Shown in pieces: positions 8,263 through 19,766 of a DNA stretch of 56,757 nt. How positions within the stretch are numbered: position 1 is the stretch's first letter; each line of letters opens with the position of its first letter. The notes under the pieces were generated by a model. That model was not told the DNA's origin, searched no databases, and saw only the letters and a list, made by a program, of their open reading frames with translations. A program made the translations under genes and the position numbers. The stretch is from Jeotgalibacillus haloalkalitolerans (lineage in GTDB: Bacteria > Bacillota > Bacilli > Bacillales > Jeotgalibacillaceae), in the NCBI RefSeq assembly GCF_034427455.1, contig NZ_JAXQNN010000009.1, positions 1 to 56,757 on the forward strand. Direction: 5' to 3'.

Positions 8263-9109
8263 AGGCCGGCTGTATCTTGTGCCAACACCGATAGGTAATT
8301 TGGAAGATATGACTTTCAGAGCAGTCAATATCCTGAAAGAAGCAGATCTGATTGCAGCGGAGGATACACGTAACACGAAAAATCTGTGCCGTCATTTTGA
8401 GATTGAAACAAAGCTTGTCAGCTATCACGATCATAATAAAGAAGAAAGCGGGCGGAAGCTGATGAGTGACCTTCATGATGGAAAACAGGTTGCACTCGTG
8501 ACAGATGCGGGGACTCCATGTATTTCCGACCCTGGCTATGAGCTTGTGAAGCAGTGCGTAGAAGAGGGAATTAATGTAGTTCCACTGCCTGGAGCGAATG
8601 CGGCTGTGACTGCATTGATTGCTTCAGGGTTAAAGCCGCAGCCGTTTTATTACTATGGCTTTTTACCCCGTCAGAAAAAAGAGAAGCGGGAAGAGCTCGC
8701 ATTTTTATCGACGATTCCTGCGACATTTATCCTGTATGAATCACCCCACAGGCTGAAGGAAACGTTGAAGGAAATGCAGGATGCGCTTGGTGCAGAGCGT
8801 CAGATGTCAGTTTCACGGGAGCTAACGAAAAAGTTTGAGGAGTTTGTACGAGGAACGATAGAAGAATGTCTGCAGTGGGCTGAAGAAACGGAGCTGCGCG
8901 GTGAATTCTGTCTGGTCATTGAAGGGGCAGCGCGTGATGAGTGGCAGCAGGATGAAGAAATCTGGTGGTCAGAATTATCACTGACCCAGCATGTCGAGCA
9001 CTATATTCAGCAGAAATCCATGACTTCCAAAGCAGCGATCAAAGAGACTGCAAAAGACCGGGGACTTCCGAAGCGGGATGTTTACCAGGATTATCACGTG
9101 GATCATTAA
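8228..9109 (+). CDS. rsmI: 16S rRNA (cytidine1402-2'-O)-methyltransferase
   Basis: RsmI methylates C1402 in the decoding centre of 16S rRNA. The 293-residue product has the tetrapyrrole-methylase-like fold with LVPTPIGNLEDMTFRA, AAEDTRNT, DAGTPCISDPGYELV and PLPGANAAVTAL. TTG 8228 is preferred over GTG 8219, because AAAGGGG (8213-8219) is then 8 nt away and the length is close to the B. subtilis protein. The gene ends the cluster that began with yabA. Confidence 0.93.
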   Translation: MQTQKSFQHANEGRLYLVPTPIGNLEDMTFRAVNILKEADLIAAEDTRNTKNLCRHFEIETKLVSYHDHNKEESGRKLMSDLHDGKQVALVTDAGTPCISDPGYELVKQCVEEGINVVPLPGANAAVTALIASGLKPQPFYYYGFLPRQKKEKREELAFLSTIPATFILYESPHRLKETLKEMQDALGAERQMSVSRELTKKFEEFVRGTIEECLQWAEETELRGEFCLVIEGAARDEWQQDEEIWWSELSLTQHVEHYIQQKSMTSKAAIKETAKDRGLPKRDVYQDYHVDH

Positions 9110-9112
9110 CAT

Positions 9113-9143
9113 GAGAGATCACTGTAGAGGTGGTCTTTTTTTA
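9113..9143 (+). terminator. Terminator after rsmI
   Basis: AGATCAC-TGTAGA-GGTGGTCT forms a short hairpin followed by seven T (about 9135-9142). Confidence 0.7.
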
Positions 9144-9178
9144 TTGATGAGGAGGTCCAGGGGTGGAGGTGCACTTAT

Positions 9179-9345
9179 TTCATTCATCTTTCGGGAGATA
9201 TGTATCACCTTTTAGAAGTATTCACTCATCTTTATGATTGATTCGAACTGGGATCTGCAGCCGGTTGGTTATTCATCCACCTTTTTCATTATTGCATCAC
9301 CATTTGAAGGGATTCCATCACCTTTCCAGCTAATCGTCCATTCAT
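9179..9345 (+). repeat. 21-nt-period array, core TTCNATCACCTTT, eight units
   Basis: Cores start at 9179, 9200, 9221, 9242, 9272, 9292, 9313 and 9333, giving steps of 21, 21, 21, 30, 20, 21 and 20 nt. Best copies are GTATCACCTTTT (9202) and TTCCATCACCTTT (9313). The array lies between the rsmI terminator and the abrB terminator, that is, between two convergent transcription units. Confidence 0.85.
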
Positions 9346-9365
9346 TTCCGCCGCCCTCCGGATCA

Positions 9366-9395
9366 TAAAAAAAACTGCTCCACTAAGGGAGCAGT
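9366..9395 (-). terminator. Terminator after abrB (minus strand)
   Basis: On the minus strand CTGCTCCC-TTAG-TGGAGCAG is followed by a run of eight T. Confidence 0.85.
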
Positions 9396-9412
9396 GAAAA
9401 AATTTTTATGAA

Positions 9413-9694
9413 TTAAGCACCTTGAAGGTTGCTCTGGATTTCCTTGATCAGCATTTCAGCACCTTCACGGCTTAGGACAAGCTTTCCACCTGCAAGCTTA
9501 AGGTTGTCATCTGAAACTTCACCAGTGATCTGGCAAGTCATGCTTGGCTTGTATTTCTTAAGGATGATTTTTTCGTCATCCACATAGATTTCAAGAGCGT
9601 CTTTCTCAGCGATTCCAAGTGTACGGCGAAGTTCGATTGGAATCACCACTCGGCCTAGTTCGTCTACCTTACGTACAATTCCTGTTGATTTCAT
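9413..9694 (-). CDS. abrB: Transition-state regulator AbrB
   Basis: AbrB is the global DNA-binding repressor of post-exponential genes. The 93-residue product has the swapped-hairpin SpoVT-AbrB domain (MKSTGIVRKVDELGRVVIP...LRRTLGI) and the family C-terminal oligomerisation region. The start is preceded on the minus strand by GAGAGGGG. It is one of only two minus-strand protein genes in the window. The promoter at 9778-9806 carries Spo0A boxes just downstream, so repression by Spo0A~P at the onset of sporulation is expected, as in B. subtilis. Confidence 0.97.
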   Translation of the reverse strand: MKSTGIVRKVDELGRVVIPIELRRTLGIAEKDALEIYVDDEKIILKKYKPSMTCQITGEVSDDNLKLAGGKLVLSREGAEMLIKEIQSNLQGA

Positions 9695-9741
9695 GATTAA
9701 AAATCCCCTCTCAAATGTTAAATGTTTTTTATGTGTGTTTT

Positions 9742-9758
9742 TTCGTCAAGTTTCGACA
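9742..9758 (-). promoter_or_regulatory. Tandem Spo0A boxes downstream of the abrB promoter
   Basis: On the minus strand TGTCGAA (9758-9752) is followed 10 nt on by TGACGAA (9748-9742). Consensus is TGNCGAA. Both lie just downstream of the predicted start, the arrangement by which Spo0A~P shuts off abrB. Confidence 0.85.
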
Positions 9759-9777
9759 TTTTTCTCTCTGTTTTTAT

Positions 9778-9806
9778 ATCATACCAACGTTTCCCAAATC
9801 AGTCAA
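9778..9806 (-). promoter_or_regulatory. Sigma-A promoter of abrB
   Basis: On the minus strand TTGACT (9806-9801), a 17-nt spacer and TATGAT (9783-9778) form a near-consensus sigma-A promoter. Transcription should start near 9771, leaving a leader of about 75 nt. Confidence 0.85.
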
Positions 9807-9949
9807 TACATATTTTCTCCCAAATGTGTCCATACTGATTTATTACAAAATCCCTCTGCATCAGCCTGTAATAAGTTTTGAAAATATTACCTTCTACAAT
9901 ATTGACTATAACATGTAATAACTGTAAGTGTAAATAAAATTGTTTTGAA

Positions 9950-9997
9950 TTCGAGTTACTTCGAGTTTCGACAAATACGACATACCTATTCGACAAA
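9950..9997. promoter_or_regulatory. Cluster of Spo0A-box-like TTCGACA motifs upstream of metS
   Basis: TTCGAG at 9950 and 9960, TTCGACA at 9967, TACGACA at 9976 and TTCGACA at 9989 lie within 48 nt. The reverse complement TGTCGAA is a perfect 0A box. They are about 200 nt upstream of the abrB start and 125-170 nt upstream of metS. The rest of the 425-nt abrB-metS gap is A/T-rich; an 8-bp hairpin (10077-10100) precedes the metS ribosome binding site, and I see no T-box. Confidence 0.5.
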
Positions 9998-10116
9998 AAT
10001 GGGGAGTTTTTACTGGGAGGGCTGCGGCGGTTGCATTCACTTCCTATTTCGGGTATATTTTTTTACATATGAAAACGCGTCAGAGCTGTGTTTCTGATGC
10101 TGATCGAGGAGGATAA

Positions 10117-12096
<1,980 letters not shown>

Positions 12097-12103
12097 TCAA
12101 ACG

Positions 12104-12141
12104 AGAGAAGAGGGGAGGGATTGATTCCTCTCTTCTTTTTG
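12104..12141 (+). terminator. Terminator after metS
   Basis: AGAAGAGGGGAGGG-ATTGATT-CCTCTCTTCT forms a long stem followed by TTTTTGTTTT. Confidence 0.85.
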
Positions 12142-12171
12142 TTTTCATGAGATTTATAAAACCGCTGATGA

Positions 12172-12293
12172 CCTCCGTGCAGGACTTCGCTTTCCTTCCC
12201 CTGGGCGGTGAGCCTCCTCAGCTTCGCTTGCGGGGTCTCACCTGTCCCTTCCTGAAGCGGGAGTCTCCGTCCTGCACTCCGGTCATCAGTTGA
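12172..12293 (-). repeat. Dispersed repeat, GGTGAGACCCCGC family (copy 2, reverse)
   Basis: Read on the minus strand this shares GGACAGGTGAGACCCCGC and GAGGAGGCTCACCGCCC with the copy at 4168. Its outer arms CTGATGACC (12293 side) and GGTCATCAG (12172 side) are complementary, so the whole element can fold into one long hairpin. Confidence 0.8.
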
Positions 12294-12707
12294 ATAAACC
12301 TTTTTAATATGTTCAGCTGTGAAAAATCAGCTTCCCATAAGTTGAAGTATCTGGTTCCTATGTTTCTTATATGTCTTAAATGTTACATCTGTGTAACGAA
12401 CTATAACAATAGAAGAAACTCGTCATCAATCTGTGTTTTTTGTGTCATTGGGTCGGTTTTTCCAATAAATCATTAATGATTCGTAAATGCTATATTGACA
12501 TAAAAATTCAGAATATTAAACGCTATCATATAAAGCTTTAGGTAAGAAAATTACTTTTCGTATAATATTATTCAGTTGAACACACATAACACACTTTTAA
12601 TGTGTTTTTTAACCAGATTGTTAATTTGTTAATAGATTGTTACATAGCTGTGATGTATGACATATGGATTTTTAATACACTAAATTTGCTGCGAAGGAGA
12701 GGATACA
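12294..12707. other. A/T-rich gap between metS and tatD
   Basis: No gene is seen. TTAGGT (12539), a 17-nt spacer and TATAAT (12562) could be a weak promoter. Shortly after, AACACA-CTTTTAA-TGTGTT with six T (about 12590-12613) resembles a small terminator. AAGCTTTAGGTAA near 12534 recurs in the tatD-yabE gap near 13488. Any small RNA here is speculative. Confidence 0.35.
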
Positions 12708-13475
12708 ATGTTATTCGATACACACGTTCACTTAAATGCAGATCAGTTTGAAGATGATCTTGAAGAAGTGATACAGCGCGCACAGGAAAATGACGTTGAA
12801 TGGATGACGGTTGTCGGCTTTGACCGGAAGACAATCAAAAAGGCGATGGAGCTTGCTGAGACGCACGATTTTATCTATGCTGCAATCGGGTGGCACCCGG
12901 TAGATGCAATTGATATGACTGATGAGGACCTGGAGTGGATTGAAGAACTGGCTGCTCATCCAAAGGTCGTGGCAATTGGGGAAACGGGCCTTGATTATCA
13001 CTGGGATAAGTCCCCGCATGATATTCAAAAAGAAGTGTTCAGAAAGCAGATTCATTTAGCTAAAAAAGTAAAGCTTCCAATCGTGATACATAATCGTGAA
13101 GCAACACAGGATGTTGTAGATATCCTGAGAGAAGAACACGCTGAAGAAGTTGGCGGTATCATGCACTGCTACAGCGGAAGTGTTGAAATTGCAAAACAAT
13201 GTATTAATCTGAACTTTATGATCTCGCTTGGCGGACCAGTCACATTTAAAAATGCGAAGAAGCCAAAAGAGGTTGCTGAAGAAATTGATCTTGAGCATTT
13301 GCTGATTGAAACGGATGCACCGTTTCTGGCACCGCACCCGAATCGCGGAAAGCGCAATGAACCGGCATATGTCAAGCTGGTTGCGGAGCAGATCGCTGAA
13401 TTGAAAGGCATTTCGTACGAAGAAGTTGGAAAACGTACGACAGAAAACGCAAAAAAAATTTATCAGCTGAAATAG
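12708..13475 (+). CDS. tatD: TatD-family metal-dependent DNase
   Basis: The 255-residue product is a TIM-barrel hydrolase of the TatD family. Metal ligands are visible as DTHVHLN (N-terminus), the Glu of GETGLDYHW, the His of IHNREA, HCYSG, and the Asp of IETDAPFLAP. Family members have 3'-5' exonuclease or 3'-phosphodiesterase activity on DNA; the physiological role is not fully fixed. ATG 12708 follows AAGGAGAGG, and the length equals the B. subtilis YabD protein. Confidence 0.95.
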   Translation: MLFDTHVHLNADQFEDDLEEVIQRAQENDVEWMTVVGFDRKTIKKAMELAETHDFIYAAIGWHPVDAIDMTDEDLEWIEELAAHPKVVAIGETGLDYHWDKSPHDIQKEVFRKQIHLAKKVKLPIVIHNREATQDVVDILREEHAEEVGGIMHCYSGSVEIAKQCINLNFMISLGGPVTFKNAKKPKEVAEEIDLEHLLIETDAPFLAPHPNRGKRNEPAYVKLVAEQIAELKGISYEEVGKRTTENAKKIYQLK

Positions 13476-13635
13476 ATGATTTTAAGCTTTAGGTAAAATT
13501 GAGCACGTTTGTGCGACATCTTTTGCGTAATACCAACGTTCAGTTGTCGATAAAAAAACCTTTTCAGGCCGGAAAACGGTCTGCATAATTGGGACATATC
13601 TCACCTGCGCAGGGAAAATGTCTCAAATTCAGAGG

Positions 13636-13665
13636 TTGACAATCTGTTCGGATAGTCTTTATAAT
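13636..13665 (+). promoter_or_regulatory. Sigma-A promoter of yabE
   Basis: TTGACA (13636-13641), an 18-nt spacer and TATAAT (13660-13665) are both consensus hexamers. The start codon is only 27 nt from the -10 end, so the leader is very short. Confidence 0.85.
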
Positions 13666-13691
13666 CACTCGGAGTAAAGGAGGAGTTTTTC

Positions 13692-15002
13692 ATGCAATCA
13701 GAAAAGAACATGAAAAACCTGTTTCCAAAGTCTATGAGTAAGAGGAACTGGGTCTATTCTTTGGTAACTTTAACAGTATTTGTTTTAGTTGTTGGTTTCC
13801 TATTTCAGGAAGGTATGAAGAAAACGGTAGCCCTTTCCCTTAATGGTGAAGAGCAATTGGTGCGCACAAACGCTGCCACTGTTGAAGATATATTTGCAGA
13901 GCTGGAAATGGATTTACACTCAGAAGACTATTTATACCCCTCAGGCGATACGGAAGTCTATCATGATATGACCGTAAACTGGAGAGCGGCGAAACAGGTG
14001 TCATTTGATTTAGGCGGAGAGACGCAGACAATCATGACAAATGCACAAACCGTAGGAGAATTCCTGCGTAAAGAACAGTTAGAAGTAAGTGACGTAGACA
14101 AGCTGTCACATGCACTGAATGAAAGTATTGAGGAAGATATGACGCTTTCTCTTGAAAAAGCTTTCGCATGGACACTTGTAAATGGGACTGATAAAGAAGA
14201 GGTTTGGTCGACTTCGATCACCGTCGCTGACTTTTTAAAACAGCATGAGATTAAGCTGGATCAAGATGATCGCGTAGAACCATCTGAAGACACTATGTTG
14301 ACGGAGGGCGCTACTGTGAAGATCGTCCACGTTGATAAGGTCACCGATGTGGTGGAAGAGACGAAGGACTTCAGTGTGGAAGAGAAAGATGACAATACAT
14401 TAGCCGAAGGTACTGAAAAAGTTGTTCAGGAAGGCGAAGAAGGTCTGATTGAAAAAACATACGAAGTTGTAAAAGAGAACGGGAAGGAAGTATCCCGTGA
14501 TCTGAAGGAAGAAAAGACTGTAAAAGAAAGTAAAAATAAAGTAGTTGCCATTGGCACAAAGAAGCCGGTTGTTGCGAGCGTTCCACGTGAAACAACAAAG
14601 AAAGCGGTGGCTTCAAATTCAGCTTCAGAACCAGAAGCTTCAGAATCAGAAGCTTCAACAGCTGAAGCTTCATCACAGCCGGCCCAGACGTCTTCATCAT
14701 CTGAACCGTCCGGCCGCGAACTGACAATGTCTTCAACAGCTTACACTGCTTCATGTGCAGGCTGCTCAGGTATTACTGCAACAGGCATCAACCTGAAAGC
14801 AAACCCTGGTATGAAAGTCATTGCTGTTGATCCGTCTGTTATCCCACTCGGTTCAAGAGTGTATGTTGAAGGCTATGGCTATGCAATTGCCGGTGATACT
14901 GGCGGTGCAATTAAAGGTAACAAAATTGATATCTTCATCGCTGATCGTGCTTCAGCACTGGCGTGGGGGAACAGAACAGTCAAAGTAACGGTTATGCCGT
15001 AA
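13692..15002 (+). CDS. yabE: Cell-wall-binding protein YabE (DUF348, G5, 3D domains)
   Basis: The 436-residue protein belongs to the Sps/Rpf-like group of Firmicutes. After an N-terminal membrane segment (about 18-38), three DUF348 units follow (near 45-90, 100-155 and 165-215), then a G5 domain (about 220-295, KVVQEGEEGLIEKTYEV), a Ser/Ala/Glu-rich linker (about 305-345), and a 3D domain (about 350-436, with AYTA, IAVDPSVIPLGSRVYVEGYG and the DTGGAIKG and IDIF Asp motifs) related to lytic transglycosylases. It probably acts on peptidoglycan outside the membrane. It is monocistronic: strong promoter in front and terminator behind. Confidence 0.93.
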   Translation: MQSEKNMKNLFPKSMSKRNWVYSLVTLTVFVLVVGFLFQEGMKKTVALSLNGEEQLVRTNAATVEDIFAELEMDLHSEDYLYPSGDTEVYHDMTVNWRAAKQVSFDLGGETQTIMTNAQTVGEFLRKEQLEVSDVDKLSHALNESIEEDMTLSLEKAFAWTLVNGTDKEEVWSTSITVADFLKQHEIKLDQDDRVEPSEDTMLTEGATVKIVHVDKVTDVVEETKDFSVEEKDDNTLAEGTEKVVQEGEEGLIEKTYEVVKENGKEVSRDLKEEKTVKESKNKVVAIGTKKPVVASVPRETTKKAVASNSASEPEASESEASTAEASSQPAQTSSSSEPSGRELTMSSTAYTASCAGCSGITATGINLKANPGMKVIAVDPSVIPLGSRVYVEGYGYAIAGDTGGAIKGNKIDIFIADRASALAWGNRTVKVTVMP

Positions 15003-15018
15003 ACTCGTTATACTTAAA

Positions 15019-15046
15019 AACAGAGAGCGCGTTCTCTCTGTTTTTT
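15019..15046 (+). terminator. Terminator after yabE
   Basis: ACAGAGAG-CGCGTT-CTCTCTGT followed by six T. Confidence 0.9.
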
Positions 15047-15104
15047 GTGCGTTCAAAAGCATTTTCGGCTATAATGAAGCACAGAAACCAATTCGGAGGA
15101 TGTA

Positions 15105-16536
<1,432 letters not shown>

Positions 16537-16556
16537 CGGCAGTAAAACGGCTTTAC

Positions 16557-16590
16557 AGCATGAGACGATCTGATCTCATGCTTTTTTTAT
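16557..16590 (+). terminator. Terminator after ksgA
   Basis: AGCATGAGA-CGATCTGA-TCTCATGCT followed by seven T. Confidence 0.92.
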
Positions 16591-16604
16591 TGCTTTGATT
16601 CAAT

Positions 16605-16633
16605 CACCCTTACAATCGCGGATGCATATAGTA
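16605..16633 (+). promoter_or_regulatory. Putative sigma-K promoter of yabG
   Basis: CATATAGTA (16625-16633) fits the sigma-K -10 pattern CATANNNTA, and an AC-containing -35 (CACCC, 16605-16609) lies about 17 nt upstream. In B. subtilis yabG is a sigma-K gene, which supports the call. Confidence 0.65.
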
Positions 16634-16664
16634 ACAGCATGGGCCGGATAGGAGGGGAAAGCCG

Positions 16665-17519
16665 GTGGATTGGATGAACCAGCTGGTCGGACGGAAATCG
16701 TATAACTGTGATGTCGTGTTTGTCGTGGCTGGTGTAGAGGAGCGTGAGAGTGGATATTATGCCATCCTTTACGGAAGAGATATCAGACTCGTAGCGGACG
16801 CACCGATTGAAGATCTCGAGCTGCTTGATGAGGAACGCCTTGCAAAGGCAGACCGGCAAATGGATGAGATGAAAGAGAACCGGGCAAAATCAGCTGCTGA
16901 AAAAGAAAGAAAGTCTGATGCTCTTTCATTTCATCTTCCGGGACGCGTGCTTCATTTGGATGGTGATGAGCGCTATTTGAAAAAATGCCTGAAGATCTAT
17001 AAAGACGCAGGAGTGCCTCACATTGGCGTTCATTGCCCCGAAAAAGAAATGGCAGATCGCATTCAGGAGCTGATCATCCGTTATCAGCCGCAGATTCTCG
17101 TGCTGACTGGACATGATGCGTATTTGCCTGCACAGGGTAAAAAAAGTGACCTGAAAGCTTACAGACATTCTTCCTCATTTGTAGACGCAGTAAAAAACGC
17201 CCGTAAAATTGTCCCGTATCTGGATCAGCTTGTGATCTTTGCTGGGGCGTGCCAGTCTCACTTCGAGTCTTTGATCTATGCAGGGGCCAACATCGCAAGT
17301 TCGCCTCTCAGAATCAACATCCATGCACTCGACCCAGCATACGCAGCAAGCGTCATCAGCTACACTTCTATCCATTCAATGTTCACAGTCGAAAATATCC
17401 TTCCGCATACACTGGCCGATGATAACGGAATTGGCGGAATTGAAACGCGCGGTGTCCTCAGAACCGGGATGCCATATAAGAAAGAAATGTATGCAGAGAC
17501 ACAAAACGACAGCAGTTAA
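16665..17519 (+). CDS. yabG: Sporulation-specific protease YabG
   Basis: YabG is a mother-cell Cys protease that trims several coat proteins in B. subtilis during late sporulation. The 284-residue product shares the family blocks GRVLHLDGDERYLKKCL (near 85), LVLTGHDAY-like, FAGACQSHFESLI (with the conserved Cys and His, near 190), and GGIETRGVLRTGMPYK at the C-terminus. GTG 16665 follows AGGAGGGG. A sigma-K-like promoter precedes it. It is transcribed alone, between ksgA and veg, as in B. subtilis. Confidence 0.95.
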   Translation: MDWMNQLVGRKSYNCDVVFVVAGVEERESGYYAILYGRDIRLVADAPIEDLELLDEERLAKADRQMDEMKENRAKSAAEKERKSDALSFHLPGRVLHLDGDERYLKKCLKIYKDAGVPHIGVHCPEKEMADRIQELIIRYQPQILVLTGHDAYLPAQGKKSDLKAYRHSSSFVDAVKNARKIVPYLDQLVIFAGACQSHFESLIYAGANIASSPLRINIHALDPAYAASVISYTSIHSMFTVENILPHTLADDNGIGGIETRGVLRTGMPYKKEMYAETQNDSS

Positions 17520-17541
17520 GCATTTTGACGGAATAAAAACA

Positions 17542-17571
17542 TTGACATTCAGATAAGAGAATTGATAAAAT
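17542..17571 (+). promoter_or_regulatory. Upstream promoter of veg
   Basis: TTGACA (17542-17547), an 18-nt spacer and TAAAAT (17566-17571). It is the upper member of a tandem pair. Confidence 0.7.
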
Positions 17572-17582
17572 GAATATTTTAT

Positions 17583-17611
17583 TTGACCAAAACGTAATAT
17601 TTTGGTATACT
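17583..17611 (+). promoter_or_regulatory. Main sigma-A promoter of veg
   Basis: TTGACC (17583-17588), a 17-nt spacer and TATACT (17606-17611), with an A/T-rich upstream region. The leader is about 17 nt, so GAGGTGG sits almost at the RNA 5' end. The veg promoter of B. subtilis is likewise very strong. Confidence 0.85.
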
Positions 17612-17634
17612 AATGTCAGTGAGGTGGAAGCGGA

Positions 17635-17898
17635 ATGCCAAAAACGTTAGCTGATATTAAGAAAGCACTTGATGTGAATCTTGGAAAACGTCTATTGTTA
17701 AAAGCCAATGGTGGAAGACGCAAGACAATTGAGCGTTCAGGAGTTTTGACTGAAACATATCCTTCAATTTTTATTGTGGAGCTTGATCAGGACGAAAATG
17801 CTTTTGAGCGGGTATCGTACAGCTACACCGATGTACTGACTGAAGCAGTTGAACTGACTTTTATCGAAGAAGGTTCTGAAACTGCAAGCGTAAGCTAA
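17635..17898 (+). CDS. veg: Veg protein
   Basis: The 87-residue product matches Veg: [12 protein letters not shown], a [12 protein letters not shown] segment and a β-barrel-like [20 protein letters not shown]. Veg is a small abundant protein reported in B. subtilis to stimulate biofilm formation by opposing SinR. Two strong promoters precede it and a very strong terminator follows, so expression should be high and independent of neighbours. The acidic tail ([10 protein letters not shown]) is slightly longer than I expect for the family. Confidence 0.95.
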   Translation: MPKTLADIKKALDVNLGKRLLLKANGGRRKTIERSGVLTETYPSIFIVELDQDENAFERVSYSYTDVLTEAVELTFIEEGSETASVS

Positions 17899-17922
17899 AT
17901 GAAATCATTTTGATTTTTTATG

Positions 17923-17975
17923 GGCGGTCTGCCCGGCTAACTGGTTAACAGTTGTCCGGGCAGACCGCCTTTTTG
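17923..17975 (+). terminator. Strong terminator after veg
   Basis: A perfect 14-bp stem (GGCGGTCTGCCCGG, 17923-17936, with CCGGGCAGACCGCC, 17956-17969) is followed by five T. Confidence 0.95.
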
Positions 17976-18068
17976 TTATATCAAAAGAGCATTAAGCTGT
18001 CAGATCAGCCAAAATCTTCACGGGATAAAGTAAAGCGCTTGGTGGCAGGTTAAAAGGGCATGACCAAG

Positions 18069-18129
18069 ATAGAAAAGCGAAAGCGCCTTGATTAGCTCCG
18101 AGAAGGGTAAGAGGCGCTGAAGCTGGACA
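18069..18129 (-). repeat. Short derivative of the 120-bp hairpin repeat
   Basis: AGAAAAGCGAAAGCGCCTTG...AGCTCCGA and GAGGCGCTGAAGCTGGACA match the two ends of the element at 24016 but the central arms are missing, so this looks like an internal-deletion copy. It lies 15 nt upstream of sspF. Confidence 0.7.
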
Positions 18130-18145
18130 CCAGGGGGATGAAAAC

Positions 18146-18331
18146 ATGAGCAGAAGAAGAGGCGTAATGTCAGATCGGCTCAAGGAAGAAGTCGCCAGGG
18201 AACTCGGGATCTATGATACGGTTCAGCAGGAAGGCTGGGGCGGAATCAAGTCCCGGGATGCCGGTAACATGGTAAAGCAGGCCATTAAAATGGCTGAGCG
18301 TCAGCTGGGCGACCAGTCTGAACCACGTTAA
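18146..18331 (+). CDS. sspF: Small acid-soluble spore protein SspF (alpha/beta-type)
   Basis: The 61-residue product has the SspF signature: [13 protein letters not shown], then [17 protein letters not shown], the second conserved DNA-binding helix of alpha/beta-type SASPs. The GPR cleavage-like segment lies between them. These proteins coat forespore DNA. ATG 18146 follows AGGGGG, though spacing is long. I did not find a convincing sigma-G promoter; a repeat occupies the upstream region. A terminator follows. Confidence 0.93.
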   Translation: MSRRRGVMSDRLKEEVARELGIYDTVQQEGWGGIKSRDAGNMVKQAIKMAERQLGDQSEPR

Positions 18332-18349
18332 CCGGGGTACATGCATGGA

Positions 18350-18382
18350 AGAACCGTCCGGCTGCTGCTGGGCGGTTTTTTT
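18350..18382 (+). terminator. Terminator after sspF
   Basis: AACCGTCC-loop-GGGCGGTT with a T-run of seven. Confidence 0.8.
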
Positions 18383-18510
18383 CAACCACACGACTTAATC
18401 GTAAAGATCCCCGAACGACAATTAACCCATCGTAATCCAGAGTTCATCGAGAAGCCCTTTATACACTTAGGTCACAGGTTTTAAACCTTTAGTTTCTCAA
18501 GTGCATGAAG

Positions 18511-18700
18511 GGTGTGCGGTGAAAGTTGTGCGAGCCGTGCGAAAAAATGAAAAGGTGATTGAAAAAAATGGGGAGGTGATCGATATATCACGGAGATGAC
18601 GTGAAAAACTGACTGGCCAGGCTTCCAACGAAGAAAAAGCTAAAAGGTGAGTGAATCCAATCAAAAGGTGATAGATAAAACCAAAAAGGTGATACATATA
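18511..18700 (-). repeat. 21-nt-period array in reverse orientation (core GGTGATNGAA on the plus strand)
   Basis: GGTGATNGAA-like cores start at 18518, 18535, 18554, 18575, 18595, 18646, 18667 and 18688. From 18554 on the steps are 21, 20, 51 (21+30), 21 and 21 nt. This is the reverse complement of the TTCNATCACC core, and AAAAGGTGAT copies at 18663 and 18684 are nearly perfect. The rest of the 18383-18840 gap holds no gene. Confidence 0.83.
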
Positions 18701-18740
18701 AGCAGCCCTCTCATAAACAACGAACACGTCATCCTCAAGT

Positions 18741-18784
18741 CTGTCCACCGCATACGCCCCTAAACGCCTGCTTCCACTTTTCGC
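18741..18784 (-). repeat. Fragment of a second dispersed repeat (GTCCACCGCATACGCC)
   Basis: GTCCACCGCATACGCCCCTAAACGC matches, in reverse complement, 24157-24183 without a mismatch, and the following GCTTCCACTTTTC matches the end of the 120-bp element. It lies about 55 nt upstream of ispE. Confidence 0.7.
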
Positions 18785-18840
18785 GGTTTATTGCTACAAT
18801 TACTTCAATGACTTGAAGGAAGATTGAGGTGTGTGGATTT

Positions 18841-19707
18841 ATGATGATGGTGAAAGCTCCGGCGAAGATTAATCTTTCGCTGGATGTGCTCCATAAGAGG
18901 CCTGATGGGTTTCATGAGGTGGAGATGGTCATGACGACTGTGGATCTAGCTGATCGTATTGAGCTGGATGAAACGAAGGGAACGCGGATCCGGATTATTT
19001 CGCATGACCGTTTTGTACCGAGTGACCACAGGAATCTGGCGTATAAGGCAGCGGAGAAGCTGCAAAGGAAGTATAACGTGAAAAAAGGTGTGGATATTAC
19101 AATCCATAAGCAGATCCCGGTTGCTGCAGGGCTTGCGGGCGGCAGCAGTGATGCGGCGGCAGCTTTGAAGGGCTTGAATGAGCTTTGGGCGCTCGGGCTC
19201 TCAAATGATGAGCTGGCGGAGATCGGCTCAGAGATCGGTTCAGATGTGGCGTTTTGTATTTATGGTGGCACAGCGCTTGCAACTGGCAGGGGTGAGAAGA
19301 TTCAGGAGCTGCCAACACCGCCAAAGTGCTGGGTGATTCTTGCCAAGCCATCGATCGGCGTTTCAACAGCGGACATTTATCAAAACCTGAAGCTTGAAAA
19401 GGTGGATCATCCGAATACAGCTAAAATGGTACAGGCGATTGAAGAAGGAGATTATCAGGGTGTGTGTGATCATCTTGGTAATGCGCTTGAGTCTGTTACG
19501 CTTCAGCTATATCCGGAAGTGAAGCATATTAAAGAGCAGATGCAGCGTTTTGGTGCTGATGCAGTATTGATGAGCGGAAGCGGCCCGACTGTTTTTGGAC
19601 TGGTTCAATATGAATCAAAGGTCCATCGTGTCGTAAATGGGCTTCGCGGCTTTTGTGATCAGGTTTTTGCGGTAAGAATGCTCGGCAGTCGGGCACCTCT
19701 TGCTTAA
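18841..19707 (+). CDS. ispE: 4-diphosphocytidyl-2-C-methyl-D-erythritol kinase
   Basis: IspE is the GHMP kinase of the MEP isoprenoid pathway. The 288-residue product has [12 protein letters not shown] at the start, the ATP-binding [17 protein letters not shown], and GSGPTVFGL near the C-terminus. The frame is open from GTG 18829, but ATG 18841 has GAGGTG 9 nt upstream and gives the expected length. It heads the ispE-purR-ridA group conserved in Bacillus. Confidence 0.95.
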   Translation: MMMVKAPAKINLSLDVLHKRPDGFHEVEMVMTTVDLADRIELDETKGTRIRIISHDRFVPSDHRNLAYKAAEKLQRKYNVKKGVDITIHKQIPVAAGLAGGSSDAAAALKGLNELWALGLSNDELAEIGSEIGSDVAFCIYGGTALATGRGEKIQELPTPPKCWVILAKPSIGVSTADIYQNLKLEKVDHPNTAKMVQAIEEGDYQGVCDHLGNALESVTLQLYPEVKHIKEQMQRFGADAVLMSGSGPTVFGLVQYESKVHRVVNGLRGFCDQVFAVRMLGSRAPLA

Positions 19708-19766
19708 AAACGTACGATAATGATATAGTTACTATACATTATTCGGGTTTTGGGAGGTTTCACCGC

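Noticed and set aside
13476-13635. Cyclic di-AMP (ydaO-type) riboswitch before yabE
   Set aside because: Such switches precede some wall-hydrolase genes, but the conserved sequence blocks were not recognised, and the strong promoter lies only 27 nt from the start codon, leaving no room for one.
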